Of a DNA stretch of 64,000 nt, positions 36,388-45,506 are shown piece by piece. The DNA comes from Sphingomonas kaistensis. Lineage in GTDB: Bacteria; Pseudomonadota; Alphaproteobacteria; Sphingomonadales; Sphingomonadaceae. Each line of letters opens with the position of its first letter. Within the stretch, counting starts at the first letter, position 1. Under the pieces are notes generated by a model, which saw nothing but the letters and a program-made list of their open reading frames with translations, ran no database searches and had not been told where the DNA came from. A program made the translations under genes and the position numbers. The DNA is taken from the NCBI RefSeq assembly GCF_011927725.1, contig NZ_JAATJC010000001.1, positions 1,371,001 to 1,435,000 on the forward strand. Direction: 5' to 3'.

Positions 36388-37128
36388 CTATCGAGTGCCC
36401 GCGCCCGAAGGAGTTCCCCTGGAAAACTTCAGCCATGTGAGATCGTGCCGCCACATCGTACGGAACAGCAGCCAAAAGCCTGTCACCGCCAACCATGCCA
36501 TAGCTATGCCAACGGTCACTATGAGCGGGTGGTTGAAGCTGGTGCGCTTGGCATAGTCCATGTTGTGGAGCATCCAGAAGAAGTCCCACCAGCGCCAAGT
36601 GTCATTCCTGCGTTCCAGGACCGCGCCGGTAGTGCCTGACACATAGTAACTGCTGTGTCGGTCGTCGCGGAATGCGACCTGCCAAATCGGTAATTGGTGT
36701 TCTCGAACAGCCAGCGTCAATTCGGTGAGCGGCGTCACATGGGCAACGACTGCGCGATCCGGATGAGCAGCGGCAGCAATTAGCTGAGCCTCGCGCTCCC
36801 CTATCTGGACTGGCAAGCCGGTAGCAGCGTTGAACAGGCGGGCACCCGCGTTTGGGGAAGTCACCAGTAGGTGCTGGCCCCAAGGCAGCGGCTGGAGCGA
36901 CACCTTGGTTACAGACTGGCCAGCGAGCGCCTGCTGGACCCGTGGCCACGCGACTGGCGTGGCTCGCAGCCCCGGCGTGCTCTGTCCGCCTCGCTTGCCC
37001 CCGGCGACCTCCTCCATGTTGAGCAACGCCATGGCAGTGCCACTGATTGCCCACAGCAGGAATTGAACGCCGATGATCAGGCCAACCCACTTATGGATGC
37101 GACGGAGCCAGATCGACTTGATGGTCAT
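36388..37128 (-). CDS. PepSY-domain membrane protein (second of pair)
   Basis: 246 residues. An N-terminal membrane helix follows the motif RRIHKWVGLIIGVQFLLW. A PepSY-type periplasmic domain comes next, and a terminal helix pair carries MLHNMDYAKR. The His-x-Trp motif near helix 1 and the His before the last helices are typical of PepSY_TM/PiuB proteins, which are thought to act with metal or flavin reductases. The ATG overlaps the stop of the first PepSY gene (ATGA). It is the last gene of the copper operon. Confidence 0.8.
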   Translation of the reverse strand: MTIKSIWLRRIHKWVGLIIGVQFLLWAISGTAMALLNMEEVAGGKRGGQSTPGLRATPVAWPRVQQALAGQSVTKVSLQPLPWGQHLLVTSPNAGARLFNAATGLPVQIGEREAQLIAAAAHPDRAVVAHVTPLTELTLAVREHQLPIWQVAFRDDRHSSYYVSGTTGAVLERRNDTWRWWDFFWMLHNMDYAKRTSFNHPLIVTVGIAMAWLAVTGFWLLFRTMWRHDLTWLKFSRGTPSGAGTR

Positions 37129-37829
37129 GCTCGTGCCGCTCCCTTCTTCTTTTTTCTCGGGAAGGCATAGAGCAGAAGCCAGGCACCTGAGAGGGCGAGC
37201 AGGACGGTGCCCCAGGTGAAAACACGCAGCACCAGGTTGTTGACGTTCTCGCGCTCATCATAGTCCATGATGTGCAGCATCCAGACGAAGTCGAAGATAC
37301 GCCAAAGCTCATGACGACGTGAAATCAATTCGCCGGTCGTCGGCGAGAGGTAGAGCGTCGGCTTGTTCCAGTGCGCGAACTCCACGCGCCAGAGCGGCGG
37401 CTTCCGGCCCCTTATCTCGCCCGGAATGTCGGTGATCAGCCTCGCAGACGAGATTGGCTCGGGGCCGGTGTAGTATGAGCGGGCGAGCGCCCGGACCTGC
37501 TGCTCCATTGGACGGGCAACAGCCTTCCCGTTTCTAGCGTCGACAACTTGCTCACCAGCTTGACCGGTCAGGACATAGACCGGTCGGCTATCAATCCACG
37601 CCAAACGGACATTCTCGGCACCGGAGGACGAAGCAAGGGCGATCGGATCTCTCAGCGTTGCCGCATCTACGCCCGGTGGCTGCTGATGGCGCACGAAGTG
37701 ATCGCCATGGATCGTGTCGATGTGGATCGAGGTCATGTAAAGGCCGCTGAGCGACCAAACGACCACTTGCAGGCCGAGGAAGAGGCCAAGCCACTTGTGA
37801 GTTTTTCGGGCAATCACACGGCTACGCAT
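37125..37829 (-). CDS. PepSY-domain membrane protein (first of pair)
   Basis: 234 residues from the ATG at 37829. It has the same layout as the following gene: KTHKWLGLFLGLQVVVW, a PepSY domain, and MLHIMDYDERENVNN before the last membrane helix and a Lys-rich end. The two are probably an old tandem duplication. Upstream in-frame codons to 37928 carry no ribosome site. The pair may move electrons or metal across the membrane for the copper proteins upstream; no catalytic role can be read from the sequence. Confidence 0.8.
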   Translation of the reverse strand: MRSRVIARKTHKWLGLFLGLQVVVWSLSGLYMTSIHIDTIHGDHFVRHQQPPGVDAATLRDPIALASSSGAENVRLAWIDSRPVYVLTGQAGEQVVDARNGKAVARPMEQQVRALARSYYTGPEPISSARLITDIPGEIRGRKPPLWRVEFAHWNKPTLYLSPTTGELISRRHELWRIFDFVWMLHIMDYDERENVNNLVLRVFTWGTVLLALSGAWLLLYAFPRKKKKGAARA

Positions 37830-37954
37830 CAGTTGACGATCGCTCCCCCAGCGAGTTTGGTGGCGGGCCGGCAGGTCACTGCCAGCCCATTCCTTCTGAG
37901 GATGACGGAAGGGATAAACTCGCGCCAATCGAGCCCCATCACCTCCTCATCCGA

Positions 37955-38815
37955 TCAGCAGTGCCCTGCTGCGCGATGCTCCGGAGCGCAAGTCGATGCC
38001 GCAGGGGCAGGTTCGGCCTTTGCGGGAGGCGCCGCGCTTGCCTTCGGCTCGGCCGGACGGGCAGCTGATGTGGCTTTCGGCTGAGCCTTCGGTTCGGCCT
38101 TAGCCGTATCTGTCGGTGCGGGTTCTGCCTTGGCCTGCGCAGCGGTCTTCGCTCCCGATTGCTGCATCGCGCTCTGCATCGGTTCGCCCCGCAGCATGGC
38201 CTCAACCATGGCGATTTCCTTCTGCTGATCCGCGCGAGTCTTCTGGATCTGGCTGCGAAGCGTGCCTGTCACTCCGTTCGCAAGAGCCACGTCCGACATC
38301 GCCACAGCACCCTTATGGTGCTCCAGCATTTTGCGCATGTAGGTTTGCGAGACGTCCGAGCCCGACGCCGCCATCATCTTCTGGTGCATGTCCATCATAG
38401 CCGGGCGGTACAGCTCAGCGCTGCGCTGGTCGGGCGCACCCTTCTGAACCAGTTTCTGGAGATCCTCGATCTCCTTACCCTGCTTGGCGATCGTCTCGCG
38501 CGCCATCTTTGCGACATCGGCGGTTGGGTTCTGGTCCAGAACGATGCGGGACATGTCGATCGCCCCCTGATGGTGCACGATCATCTTCTTGAGCCAATTC
38601 TGGCCGACGTCGCTGCCAACCGCAGCCATCATCTGCTCGTCCATGCGCATCTCGGCCTCCGCAAATGGCCCGCTCATCTGCATGGAGTTACCTGCCGCCA
38701 TATTGGCATCCATCGCTGGCTCGTTCGCAGCAACCTGGTTATCGGCTTGCGATCCGCACGCTGCCAACCCGGCCGTAGCCATCAGCAGAGCCGTGAATTT
38801 CGTTACCTTGTTCAT
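37955..38815 (-). CDS. double-DUF305 lipoprotein with a Cys/His tail
   Basis: 286 residues. The lipobox LAAC lies near residue 20. Two DUF305 repeats follow: the first has KKMIVHHQGAIDMSRIVLDQ (about 85-104), the second RKMLEHHKGAVAMSDVALAN. A long Ala/Pro/Lys linker comes next, and the protein ends in CAPEHRAAGHC. That tail is a single copy of the C-x2-EH...GHC motif repeated six times in CopB of the same operon. Probably a periplasmic, membrane-anchored copper-binding protein. Confidence 0.87.
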   Translation of the reverse strand: MNKVTKFTALLMATAGLAACGSQADNQVAANEPAMDANMAAGNSMQMSGPFAEAEMRMDEQMMAAVGSDVGQNWLKKMIVHHQGAIDMSRIVLDQNPTADVAKMARETIAKQGKEIEDLQKLVQKGAPDQRSAELYRPAMMDMHQKMMAASGSDVSQTYMRKMLEHHKGAVAMSDVALANGVTGTLRSQIQKTRADQQKEIAMVEAMLRGEPMQSAMQQSGAKTAAQAKAEPAPTDTAKAEPKAQPKATSAARPAEPKASAAPPAKAEPAPAASTCAPEHRAAGHC

Positions 38816-38866
38816 GTTCGTTCTCCTTGAGAGCCGCCCCGCTCAAGTCTTGTATGTCTCGGCCGA

Positions 38867-39412
38867 TCAGCCCTTCACTGATCGGTAGAGGCTAGTTCGA
38901 CCGTCTGCACCGAATGCAACCACGTTGAATGGTTCCTTCGCGCCATCCGGACTTTCCATGCCAGGTGACCCAGAAGGCATTCCTGCTACCGCAATCCCCT
39001 TGATGTCCTTCGGACGCTCGCGAAGCAGCCTGTCGACATCCTCAGCGGGAACGTGACCTTCGATAACGTAGCCGCCAACGAGGCTGGTGTGGCAGGAAGC
39101 TAGGTCCGTCGGCACGCCATAGCGCTGCTTCACCGAAGCCATGTCTGGCCGATCCGTCACTCGCACATCGTACCCGGCTTGGCGGGCTCGCTCGGCCCAG
39201 AGCGAACAGCAGCCGCAGTTCGGGTCTCGGAAGACGGTGATGACTTCAGCCTTCGTCGGCGCAGCTGCTTGAACTTGAGGAGCTGCCGGCTCACCCGTCG
39301 CCGCCTTGTTGTTGACAGGCTCCGAAGTGCCGCAACTGGAAAGCAAGGCACTCATCAGGGCGCACGATGCGGGGAGCTTCCAGCGCCTCCGCGCTCCATC
39401 TTCAACTTTCAT
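38867..39412 (-). CDS. DUF411 metal-binding lipoprotein
   Basis: 181 residues with a lipoprotein signal (LLSSC). The DUF411 core reads VFRDPNCGCC, then ASCHTSLVGGYVIEGHVPAE, with the CxCC and SCHT motifs of this copper-associated family. The end is FNVVAFGADGRTSLY. The ATG follows GGAGG by six bases. DUF411 proteins occur widely in copper and silver resistance loci. Role proposed: periplasmic metal binding. Confidence 0.87.
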   Translation of the reverse strand: MKVEDGARRRWKLPASCALMSALLSSCGTSEPVNNKAATGEPAAPQVQAAAPTKAEVITVFRDPNCGCCSLWAERARQAGYDVRVTDRPDMASVKQRYGVPTDLASCHTSLVGGYVIEGHVPAEDVDRLLRERPKDIKGIAVAGMPSGSPGMESPDGAKEPFNVVAFGADGRTSLYRSVKG

Positions 39413-39433
39413 GACGAACCTCCATCAGCCTAC

Positions 39434-39937
39434 TTACATTCGCGCCATGATCTGCTTCATCTCGTCGATCTCGCGCTGCTGAGCGGGAATGATCTCGTCG
39501 CACAAACGCTTGATCTCGGCGTCCCTGATGCTCGACTCGCGGCACATCAGGATCGCACCAGAGTGATGCGGTATCATCGAGCGCAGGAACTGCTTGTCGC
39601 CAACCAGCCATTGCTGACGTGTCGCCAGGAAGGATAGGACGAGGACAAGGGCAAAGAGGGCGTGCAGCGCCATGTTCAGGCGCTTGTTCTTATACATGCC
39701 GCTCATCATCAGCAGCATCAGCGAGCCCATTGGCGCCCACATCGTGAGAGCCATGTAGAAGAAATTCACGTTCTGAATGAACTCGCCAAGCGAGTTGATC
39801 ATAGCGAACATGACGAAGTACATGATGGCCAGACTGATCGTCAGGTTCAGCGCCAGCATTCTGTAGTGGCTTCGCATCATGGCCGCGTCGTCCATCGAGT
39901 TGCCGGCGGTCTGATGGTGCTCATGTCCCTGTTGCAT
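39434..39937 (-). CDS. membrane DUF305 protein
   Basis: 167 residues with a His-rich start (QGHEHHQTAG). Three hydrophobic helices (about residues 28-50, 58-78, 85-103) are followed by a DUF305 core: FLRSMIPHHSGAILMCRES, then CDEIIPAQQREIDEM. This fused membrane/DUF305 form is frequent in copper loci of sphingomonads. GAGGAGAG precedes the ATG. It is 21 bp upstream of the DUF411 gene. Confidence 0.85.
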   Translation of the reverse strand: MQQGHEHHQTAGNSMDDAAMMRSHYRMLALNLTISLAIMYFVMFAMINSLGEFIQNVNFFYMALTMWAPMGSLMLLMMSGMYKNKRLNMALHALFALVLVLSFLATRQQWLVGDKQFLRSMIPHHSGAILMCRESSIRDAEIKRLCDEIIPAQQREIDEMKQIMARM

Positions 39938-39947
39938 GCTTCTCTCC

Positions 39948-40631
39948 TCAGAACATCAGGTGTTCGATGCCGTGCGTGATGCCCGCGCCCAGGAAGCCCT
40001 GAACGGCGATTGCAATTGTCATCACGGTGAGCGCCAGGATCATGCCAGCGCCCCGATCTTCCCACGGACGACGCCACGCCCACACGGCCAAAGCGGCGCC
40101 GCCAACTCCAACGAGAACGCCGAGCCAACGATGGTAGCTTAGGATAGGGTCCGGTTCTGATCCCATGCCAGCCAGCCAACCTGCGGCGGCAGCGATGGGA
40201 GCGAAGATGCCTCCCGCGATGACCAAGAATTGCACGGGCGCGGAGAAGGCGGGCCGGCGGCGGCCGACAATTGCGGTGAACAAAGCGGCGGGAAAGAAAG
40301 CGATCGGAAAGTGAACGACGAGCGGATGGAAGCGCCCCATCCATTCGTAAAGACGCTGGAAAAAGGGCATGTTGGAGCGGTCGGTCTCCATATCCATGCC
40401 CTCCATCATCCCGTGAGAAGGCTCTTGAGCGGCACCTTTTGGAACGCTGCCAGCGCCGCTCAAGACGCCCGGGTGTCCAGGTTGCATCTGTTGCGCTTGC
40501 GTCGCATTCCCATGCTTCTCGCCTTTATGCGCGAGGGCGGGCGGCGACGCTGCGAACGCAACAAGGACTAGAATAGCAGCCACCCAACTGCGCAGCAGGA
40601 CGCCAAGGCGCCTAAGTTGCTTGTTGTTCAT
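39948..40631 (-). CDS. DUF2231 membrane protein of the copper operon
   Basis: 227 residues from the ATG at 40631, which overlaps the stop of the previous gene (ATGA). It has a signal-like first helix and a His/Met-rich periplasmic part (HKGEKHG; MMEGMDMETD). Four membrane helices follow, with RFHPLVVHFPIAFFPAALF and SYHRWLGVL. The HPLVVHFPIA pattern is the DUF2231 signature. Some members bind haem or metals by these His residues. Confidence 0.82.
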   Translation of the reverse strand: MNNKQLRRLGVLLRSWVAAILVLVAFAASPPALAHKGEKHGNATQAQQMQPGHPGVLSGAGSVPKGAAQEPSHGMMEGMDMETDRSNMPFFQRLYEWMGRFHPLVVHFPIAFFPAALFTAIVGRRRPAFSAPVQFLVIAGGIFAPIAAAAGWLAGMGSEPDPILSYHRWLGVLVGVGGAALAVWAWRRPWEDRGAGMILALTVMTIAIAVQGFLGAGITHGIEHLMF

Positions 40632-41113
40632 GATGCCCTCGGCTTGCGAGCGGAGTTGTGCATGGAGACAATCTTCCACTGCCCACCGATCTTCTTCAGC
40701 ACGCTCGTTGCTACACCGCGTCGCTCGGCAATTTCACCGCTCTTTGTCTCGATGCGATAGTTGTATGTCTCAATGGCGTGGGCTGCCGCTGGTCCAATCA
40801 GGTGAACGTCGACCTTGTAGTCTGAGAAACGAAATAACCTGAACTCGTGCAGCTCCGGACCAAGGTGATGCGCAAGGTAGTTGGCGTATGTACCCTCCAC
40901 ACCACCTGTCTCGAAGATGGTGGAGTCCTTCGCGAACAAGCGCTCGGTGTTTGTCGCGTCCAATTTCTCGATCGCAGCCTTGTACTGCGCAAGAACGGTC
41001 TTGATTGCCGCGATTTCAGCGCGCTGGGCTGCGGCCGGCAGCGCTTGACTGGGTTGAGCAACCGCTGGGGATGCAACGAGCAGTGCGACGCTGAGGAAAA
41101 ATGCATGCTTCAT
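40628..41113 (-). CDS. secreted SnoaL/NTF2-like (DUF4440) protein
   Basis: 161 residues with a Sec signal ending AVAQ. The NTF2-like fold is clear: IAAIKTVLAQYKAAIEKLD, later HLIGPAAAHAIETYNYRIET and GQWKIVSMHNS. Such proteins occur in many sphingomonad copper operons directly after copB, with unknown function. AGGAGAGG precedes the ATG. It is coupled to the DUF2231 gene. Confidence 0.83.
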   Translation of the reverse strand: MKHAFFLSVALLVASPAVAQPSQALPAAAQRAEIAAIKTVLAQYKAAIEKLDATNTERLFAKDSTIFETGGVEGTYANYLAHHLGPELHEFRLFRFSDYKVDVHLIGPAAAHAIETYNYRIETKSGEIAERRGVATSVLKKIGGQWKIVSMHNSARKPRAS

Positions 41114-41124
41114 CTAGCCTCTCC

Positions 41125-42648
41125 TCAGAACCAGGTTCGTACGCCGATGAGCAGCTGGAGAGCGCCCGCCTTCTCGCCCTCGGCTCGCCTGTAACTGGCG
41201 GTTCTGCCGAAAGCGCGCTCGTACTGAACACCGATGTAAGGAGCGAACTCGCGCCTGATGTCGTATCGAAGGCGGGCACCGAACTCAGCCTTGGACAGGC
41301 CAGCACCAACCCCGATCTCGCGGCTATTCTGAGCGGCAAAGTCGAACTCAACCCTTGGCTGCAAGATGAGCCGCTGCGTTATGCGCTGATCGTAATAGCC
41401 ACCAACGCGAGCGGAGAGCTCGCCCTTGTTCGACAGGAAGAGCGCGCCCTCAACGTCGAAGAAGCTGGGGGCAAGTCCCTCCAACTGCACGGTGGCGTAC
41501 ACGCGCGATGGGTTCGGCTTGAAGTCATAGCGAAGCCCGCCTTGCACATTCCAATATGGGTCTATTGCGTGACTGTAGAGGGCCTGGACTTCGGCGCTCT
41601 CAATGCCCTCACCGAAGACGCCTTCACCTTCGGTCTTGAGCCAAAATCGGTTTATGTCGCCGCCGTACCAGGCTTCGCTTTCCCAGCCGTAGCCATCAGC
41701 GCCCTTCCCAGCTCGATATTCAGCGATGTTGTTCAAGACTTGGAAGAACTTCTGGTCGCCATGAAACTCTTCGAGGTGGTGACGGCCCATGTCCATGGCC
41801 GCCCGGCCGTAGAATGCGTCCGCTGCATTGGCGGTGGGTACAGGCGGCGGTGGCGCGTTTCCGGCCGGAAGGTTGGTGCCCTCGAGCGAAGCACTGGATT
41901 GACCCGAGCCTTGGTCCGGACTCGGCGTGCAGTGACCCATGGCTGCATGCTCAGGCGGACAGGCCGCCTGAGCTGGCGCAGACTGGGTCTTGGGGCTGGC
42001 CACCGACTGAGCCTGTGGCGCCGAGGGCGTGCAGTGCCCCATCGCTGCATGCTCGGGCGGACAGGCCGTCTGAGCTGGTGCAGACTGGGCTTTGGGGGCG
42101 GACACTGACTGAGCCTGGGACGCCAATGGTGTGCAGTGACCCATCGCCGCATGCTCGGGCGGACAAGCGGTCTGACCCGTTGCAGCTGCAGGAGCAGCTG
42201 GGGTCGTTCGAGCAGGCGCTGCCTGCACCGTTGTTGGAGCTGCGGGTGTGCAATGTCCCATCGCGGCATGTTCTGGCGCACAGGTCGCCTGCGGAGGCGT
42301 CGATCGAGCCGGCGCAGCTCCCGAAGCCTGTTGCTGCGGGGGCAGAGTCGGCTGAGGTTGGGGGGCCGGCGTACAATGGCCCATGGCTGCATGCTCGGGC
42401 GGACAGGCAGACTGTGCGGTTGAAGTCGACGCAGGCCTTGTTCCTGCCCCGGGCTGCTGTCTTTGCACGGGTCGAACCGGCGCGGGCGTGCAGTGGCCCA
42501 TGGCGGCATGCTCCGGAAGGCAAGCAGACTGCGCTGACGTCCTTGCGGCAGGCTGATTGCTGTGCCCTGCATGTTGCGCTGCTGCAGGTGCTGCCGGCAC
42601 GACAGCCGCTGCGGCCCCAAGCAGAGCCAGCTTAAGAGGCGAGGTCAT
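41125..42648 (-). CDS. copB: CopB outer-membrane copper-resistance protein with six CxPEHAAMGHC repeats
   Basis: 507 residues with a Sec signal ending AAAQ. Residues about 40-245 hold six copies of C-x-PEHAAMGHCTP, separated by Ala/Pro/Gln linkers. The C-terminal half (about 270-507) is the CopB beta-barrel: AADAFYGRAAMDMGRHHLEE at its start, then paired strands, and Phe as the last residue. CopB is thought to bind and exclude copper at the outer membrane. Usual CopB has MDHSxM-type Met repeats; here Cys/His repeats take their place. It overlaps the end of copA by 17 bp. Confidence 0.9.
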   Translation of the reverse strand: MTSPLKLALLGAAAAVVPAAPAAAQHAGHSNQPAARTSAQSACLPEHAAMGHCTPAPVRPVQRQQPGAGTRPASTSTAQSACPPEHAAMGHCTPAPQPQPTLPPQQQASGAAPARSTPPQATCAPEHAAMGHCTPAAPTTVQAAPARTTPAAPAAATGQTACPPEHAAMGHCTPLASQAQSVSAPKAQSAPAQTACPPEHAAMGHCTPSAPQAQSVASPKTQSAPAQAACPPEHAAMGHCTPSPDQGSGQSSASLEGTNLPAGNAPPPPVPTANAADAFYGRAAMDMGRHHLEEFHGDQKFFQVLNNIAEYRAGKGADGYGWESEAWYGGDINRFWLKTEGEGVFGEGIESAEVQALYSHAIDPYWNVQGGLRYDFKPNPSRVYATVQLEGLAPSFFDVEGALFLSNKGELSARVGGYYDQRITQRLILQPRVEFDFAAQNSREIGVGAGLSKAEFGARLRYDIRREFAPYIGVQYERAFGRTASYRRAEGEKAGALQLLIGVRTWF

Positions 42649-44689
42649 TTTGCATGTCTCCCTGCAAGGGGCGCACGGTCACGACCCGCATCATCCCGGC
42701 AGTCATGTGGTAGAGGTTGTGGCAGTGGAACGCCCAGTCGCCGGCCGCATCGGCGGTCACGTCGAACGTCATTTTGCCTCCTGGCGGCACGTTCACGGTG
42801 TGCTTGCGAGGGGCGTAAGCACCATGGCCAGTGACCAGTTCGAAGAAATGCCCATGCAAGTGGATCGGGTGGGGCATCATCGTGTCATTCACCAATGTGA
42901 CACGCACCCGTTCGTTAAGCCGGAACGGAATGGGATCAGCGGGATCGCTGAGCTTCTTGCCATCAAAGCCCCACATGTAGCGTTCCATGTTTCCGGTAAG
43001 GTGGATCTCCAACTGGCGGGTCGGTGCGCGGACATCGGGATTGCGCTGAAGGGCCACTAGATCACGATAGGTGAGCACCCTGTGATCCATGCCCTCAAGG
43101 CCCTGCGGTGGCTCGCCAGTTCGATCCATCGGCATCGGCGAGATCGACTGGACACCAGGGTTCTTGTCGACCTGAGGGGCGTTCTTGAAATCACGCATGC
43201 TCATGGATCCGTGATCCATGCCCTGCATGGCGCCACCCTGCGCCGGAGAGCCATGTCCCATGGCCGAATGGTCCATCCCTGCCATCGAGCCAGCCGCAGC
43301 GGGTCCAGCCGCGCCATGACCCATGGCTGCGTGGTCCATGCCGGCCATAGAGCCTTGCCCCATGCCGCTCATCGTGGCTGCTACGGCCGCTCCGGCGGCA
43401 GCCTTGATCGTGCCGTGTTCGGTGGGCTCCTTCCAGCCCGTCAGCTTCCACAGATTGCGGGACGCGTTCTGCTCAGCCGAGGGATCGACACCTCGCCGAA
43501 CGGCAACGTTCGGCACGTTCGGTCCATCCATGGCCATCCCGCCATGATCCATCCCCGCCATGCCGCTCATATCCATGCCCATGTCTTTCATGGTGAGCAG
43601 GGGACGCGGGCGGAGTGGTGGAACGGGCGCGAACATCCCTTCGCGCGGCGCAAGCGTGGCTCGACCCATTCCAGACCGGTCGATCGCCTCGCTGACGAAG
43701 CTGTAGGCGCGGTCCCCGGGGGTGACGACGACATCAAACGTTTCAGCGACGCCGATCTGGAACTCATCAACGGTAACGGGACGGACATTCTGACCATCCG
43801 CTTGGACGACCGTCATCGGCAGGTCAGGGATGCGGACATTGAAGTTCGTCTGGGCCGACGCGTTGATGATGCGAAGCCGCACGCGTTCGCCGGCACGAAA
43901 CAAGCCCGTCCAGTTGTCGTAAGGTCCGTGGCCATTGACCGTAAAATTGTAGGTCGATCCAGTGACGTCGGCGATGTCGGCGGGGTCCATCCGCATCTTG
44001 GCCCATTCACGCCGCTCCTTGGCAGGCATGTCGCGGCCGGCAAGCGCACCCGAGAGGGTCAGGCGCTGGTGGTTGAAGTAGCCACCGCCCATCTGCTTCA
44101 GCTTCTTGTAGACCGTGGCGCCGCTCAGCGGCGTGTGATCGGAGAGGACGAGCACGTGCTCGCGGTCGTAAGCGACAGGATCAGGCCCAGCCGGATCGAT
44201 CACGATCGGGCCATAGAGGCCATCCTCCTCTTGGTAGGCCGAATGCGAATGGTACCAGTACGTCCCGTAGTGAGGGACCGCGAACTCGTAGGTGAAGGTC
44301 GAGCGAGGCATGATGCCTGGAAAGCTGACGCCTGGAACCCCGTCCATCTGGAAAGGCACGAGCAGCCCGTGCCAGTGGATCGAGCTCTCTTCATCAAGCG
44401 TGTTCTGCACCCGCAGGCGTACACGCTCACCCTCCTTGAGGCGGACAAGCGGAGCTGGCACGGTGCCGTTCACTCCGATGGCGCGGCTAAGCTTGCCGTC
44501 CACCTTCACGGCGACTTGGCCGATCGTCAGAGCGATATCAGAGCCGCTAACGGTAGGTAGCGGCCGAGCGATCCCGCGAGACACGGTCTGTGCCCAGGCG
44601 GGCATAGCAGCAGCGAAGCCGACGCCGGCACCGCCAAGGGCGGCGGCGCGCAGAAACTGGCGCCGCTCGAGAGCGAGCTTATCAAACAT
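42632..44689 (-). CDS. copA: CopA-type multicopper oxidase
   Basis: 685 residues from the ATG at 44689 (AAGGA upstream). There is a Tat signal (ERRQFLRAAA). The copper ligands of the three cupredoxin domains are visible: HWHG and HSHS (N-terminal), then HPIHLHGH and HCHNLYHMTAGMM (C-terminal, with the type-1 Met). Between them, about residues 380-530, is a Met/His-rich stretch with several MDHxxMGHG copies that should bind Cu(I). It oxidises Cu(I) to Cu(II) in the periplasm. It is followed by copB. Confidence 0.94.
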   Translation of the reverse strand: MFDKLALERRQFLRAAALGGAGVGFAAAMPAWAQTVSRGIARPLPTVSGSDIALTIGQVAVKVDGKLSRAIGVNGTVPAPLVRLKEGERVRLRVQNTLDEESSIHWHGLLVPFQMDGVPGVSFPGIMPRSTFTYEFAVPHYGTYWYHSHSAYQEEDGLYGPIVIDPAGPDPVAYDREHVLVLSDHTPLSGATVYKKLKQMGGGYFNHQRLTLSGALAGRDMPAKERREWAKMRMDPADIADVTGSTYNFTVNGHGPYDNWTGLFRAGERVRLRIINASAQTNFNVRIPDLPMTVVQADGQNVRPVTVDEFQIGVAETFDVVVTPGDRAYSFVSEAIDRSGMGRATLAPREGMFAPVPPLRPRPLLTMKDMGMDMSGMAGMDHGGMAMDGPNVPNVAVRRGVDPSAEQNASRNLWKLTGWKEPTEHGTIKAAAGAAVAATMSGMGQGSMAGMDHAAMGHGAAGPAAAGSMAGMDHSAMGHGSPAQGGAMQGMDHGSMSMRDFKNAPQVDKNPGVQSISPMPMDRTGEPPQGLEGMDHRVLTYRDLVALQRNPDVRAPTRQLEIHLTGNMERYMWGFDGKKLSDPADPIPFRLNERVRVTLVNDTMMPHPIHLHGHFFELVTGHGAYAPRKHTVNVPPGGKMTFDVTADAAGDWAFHCHNLYHMTAGMMRVVTVRPLQGDMQNDLAS

Positions 44690-44768
44690 GTAGGATCCTT
44701 GCGGAGTCATGGCGCGAAAGGGTGCCGGCGGCGGCCCTAAGGCGCACCGCCGGCTTCCTCAGAGCGGC

Positions 44769-45038
44769 TTAGTGCTGGTGACCGCCAGGTGCGGCAGTCT
44801 TGGACATGTCGTGGCCCGCGTGCGGATCGGTGCCAGCCTTCATGTCATGGCCCATCTTGGAATGGTCCATCTTGGAATGGTCCATGTCCTTGCAGCAGTT
44901 GGACTTCATGTCCTTGCAGCAGGGCTTGTCCATTTTCTCGCAGCAGGTGGCCTTGGGAGCAGGCGCAGGAGCAACCTGAGCCTGAGCAACCGCCGGAAGA
45001 GCAATCGACAGAGCGATCGCCCTCAGAATCTTGTTCAT
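44769..45038 (-). CDS. small Cys/His/Met-rich periplasmic copper-binding protein
   Basis: 89 residues from the ATG at 45038, with a Sec signal ending VAQAQ. The rest is almost all metal ligand: TCCEKMDKPCCKDMKSNCC, then MDHSKMDHSKMGHDM and a His-rich end. Likely a soft-metal buffer or chaperone for the CopA oxidase, whose gene follows after 79 bp. In-frame codons upstream to 45119 are probably not translated. Confidence 0.8.
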   Translation of the reverse strand: MNKILRAIALSIALPAVAQAQVAPAPAPKATCCEKMDKPCCKDMKSNCCKDMDHSKMDHSKMGHDMKAGTDPHAGHDMSKTAAPGGHQH

Positions 45039-45072
45039 GTGAAACTCCGTGAAATCGAGGATTTGTTCGATT

Positions 45073-45432
45073 TCACGCAGATCGTGGAGGAGGTGTAGCA
45101 AGCTCGCGCGGTGAGCCAATCAGGACGATTGATGGCGACGATGTGACGTCCGCATGGATAACCATGTGGTCCGCAGCGGGAGCTGTCGGTGTCACTGCAA
45201 TACCCATGCACATCGATGCACAGCAGTTCTTGCCGGGCACCTTCTCGGGCTTGGAGCCCTCATCAGATGCCCCATCGCAATGCGCGGATGCACTCGTCTG
45301 CTGGTAGTGCGAAGATGTGGGAGCTGACTGCTGCTCCATTGCGTTCGCCGCCACCGGGGCCACAAGCACGGCCAGCGCCAGAAGCGCTTGCAGAAGCCCT
45401 CGAAGGCTCGTGATGTGACGTACCAAGTGCAT
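45073..45432 (-). CDS. secreted hypothetical protein, first gene of the copper operon
   Basis: 119 residues from the ATG at 45432. It has a Sec signal (LLQALLALAVLVAPVAANA). The mature part has a His/Cys patch (SAHCDG) and NCCASMCMG, close to the Cys-rich pattern of DUF2946-type copper/czc leader proteins. It is the first gene downstream of the CueR-type promoter at 45507-45537. Role likely metal binding; not proven. Confidence 0.65.
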   Translation of the reverse strand: MHLVRHITSLRGLLQALLALAVLVAPVAANAMEQQSAPTSSHYQQTSASAHCDGASDEGSKPEKVPGKNCCASMCMGIAVTPTAPAADHMVIHADVTSSPSIVLIGSPRELATPPPRSA

Positions 45433-45506
45433 AATATCGGCTAGTAGGCCCAATCCGTTCTAGGCGCTTCCGTTCCCTGCCGGGCCAAAAGCCATCCTGA
45501 ACAGCC

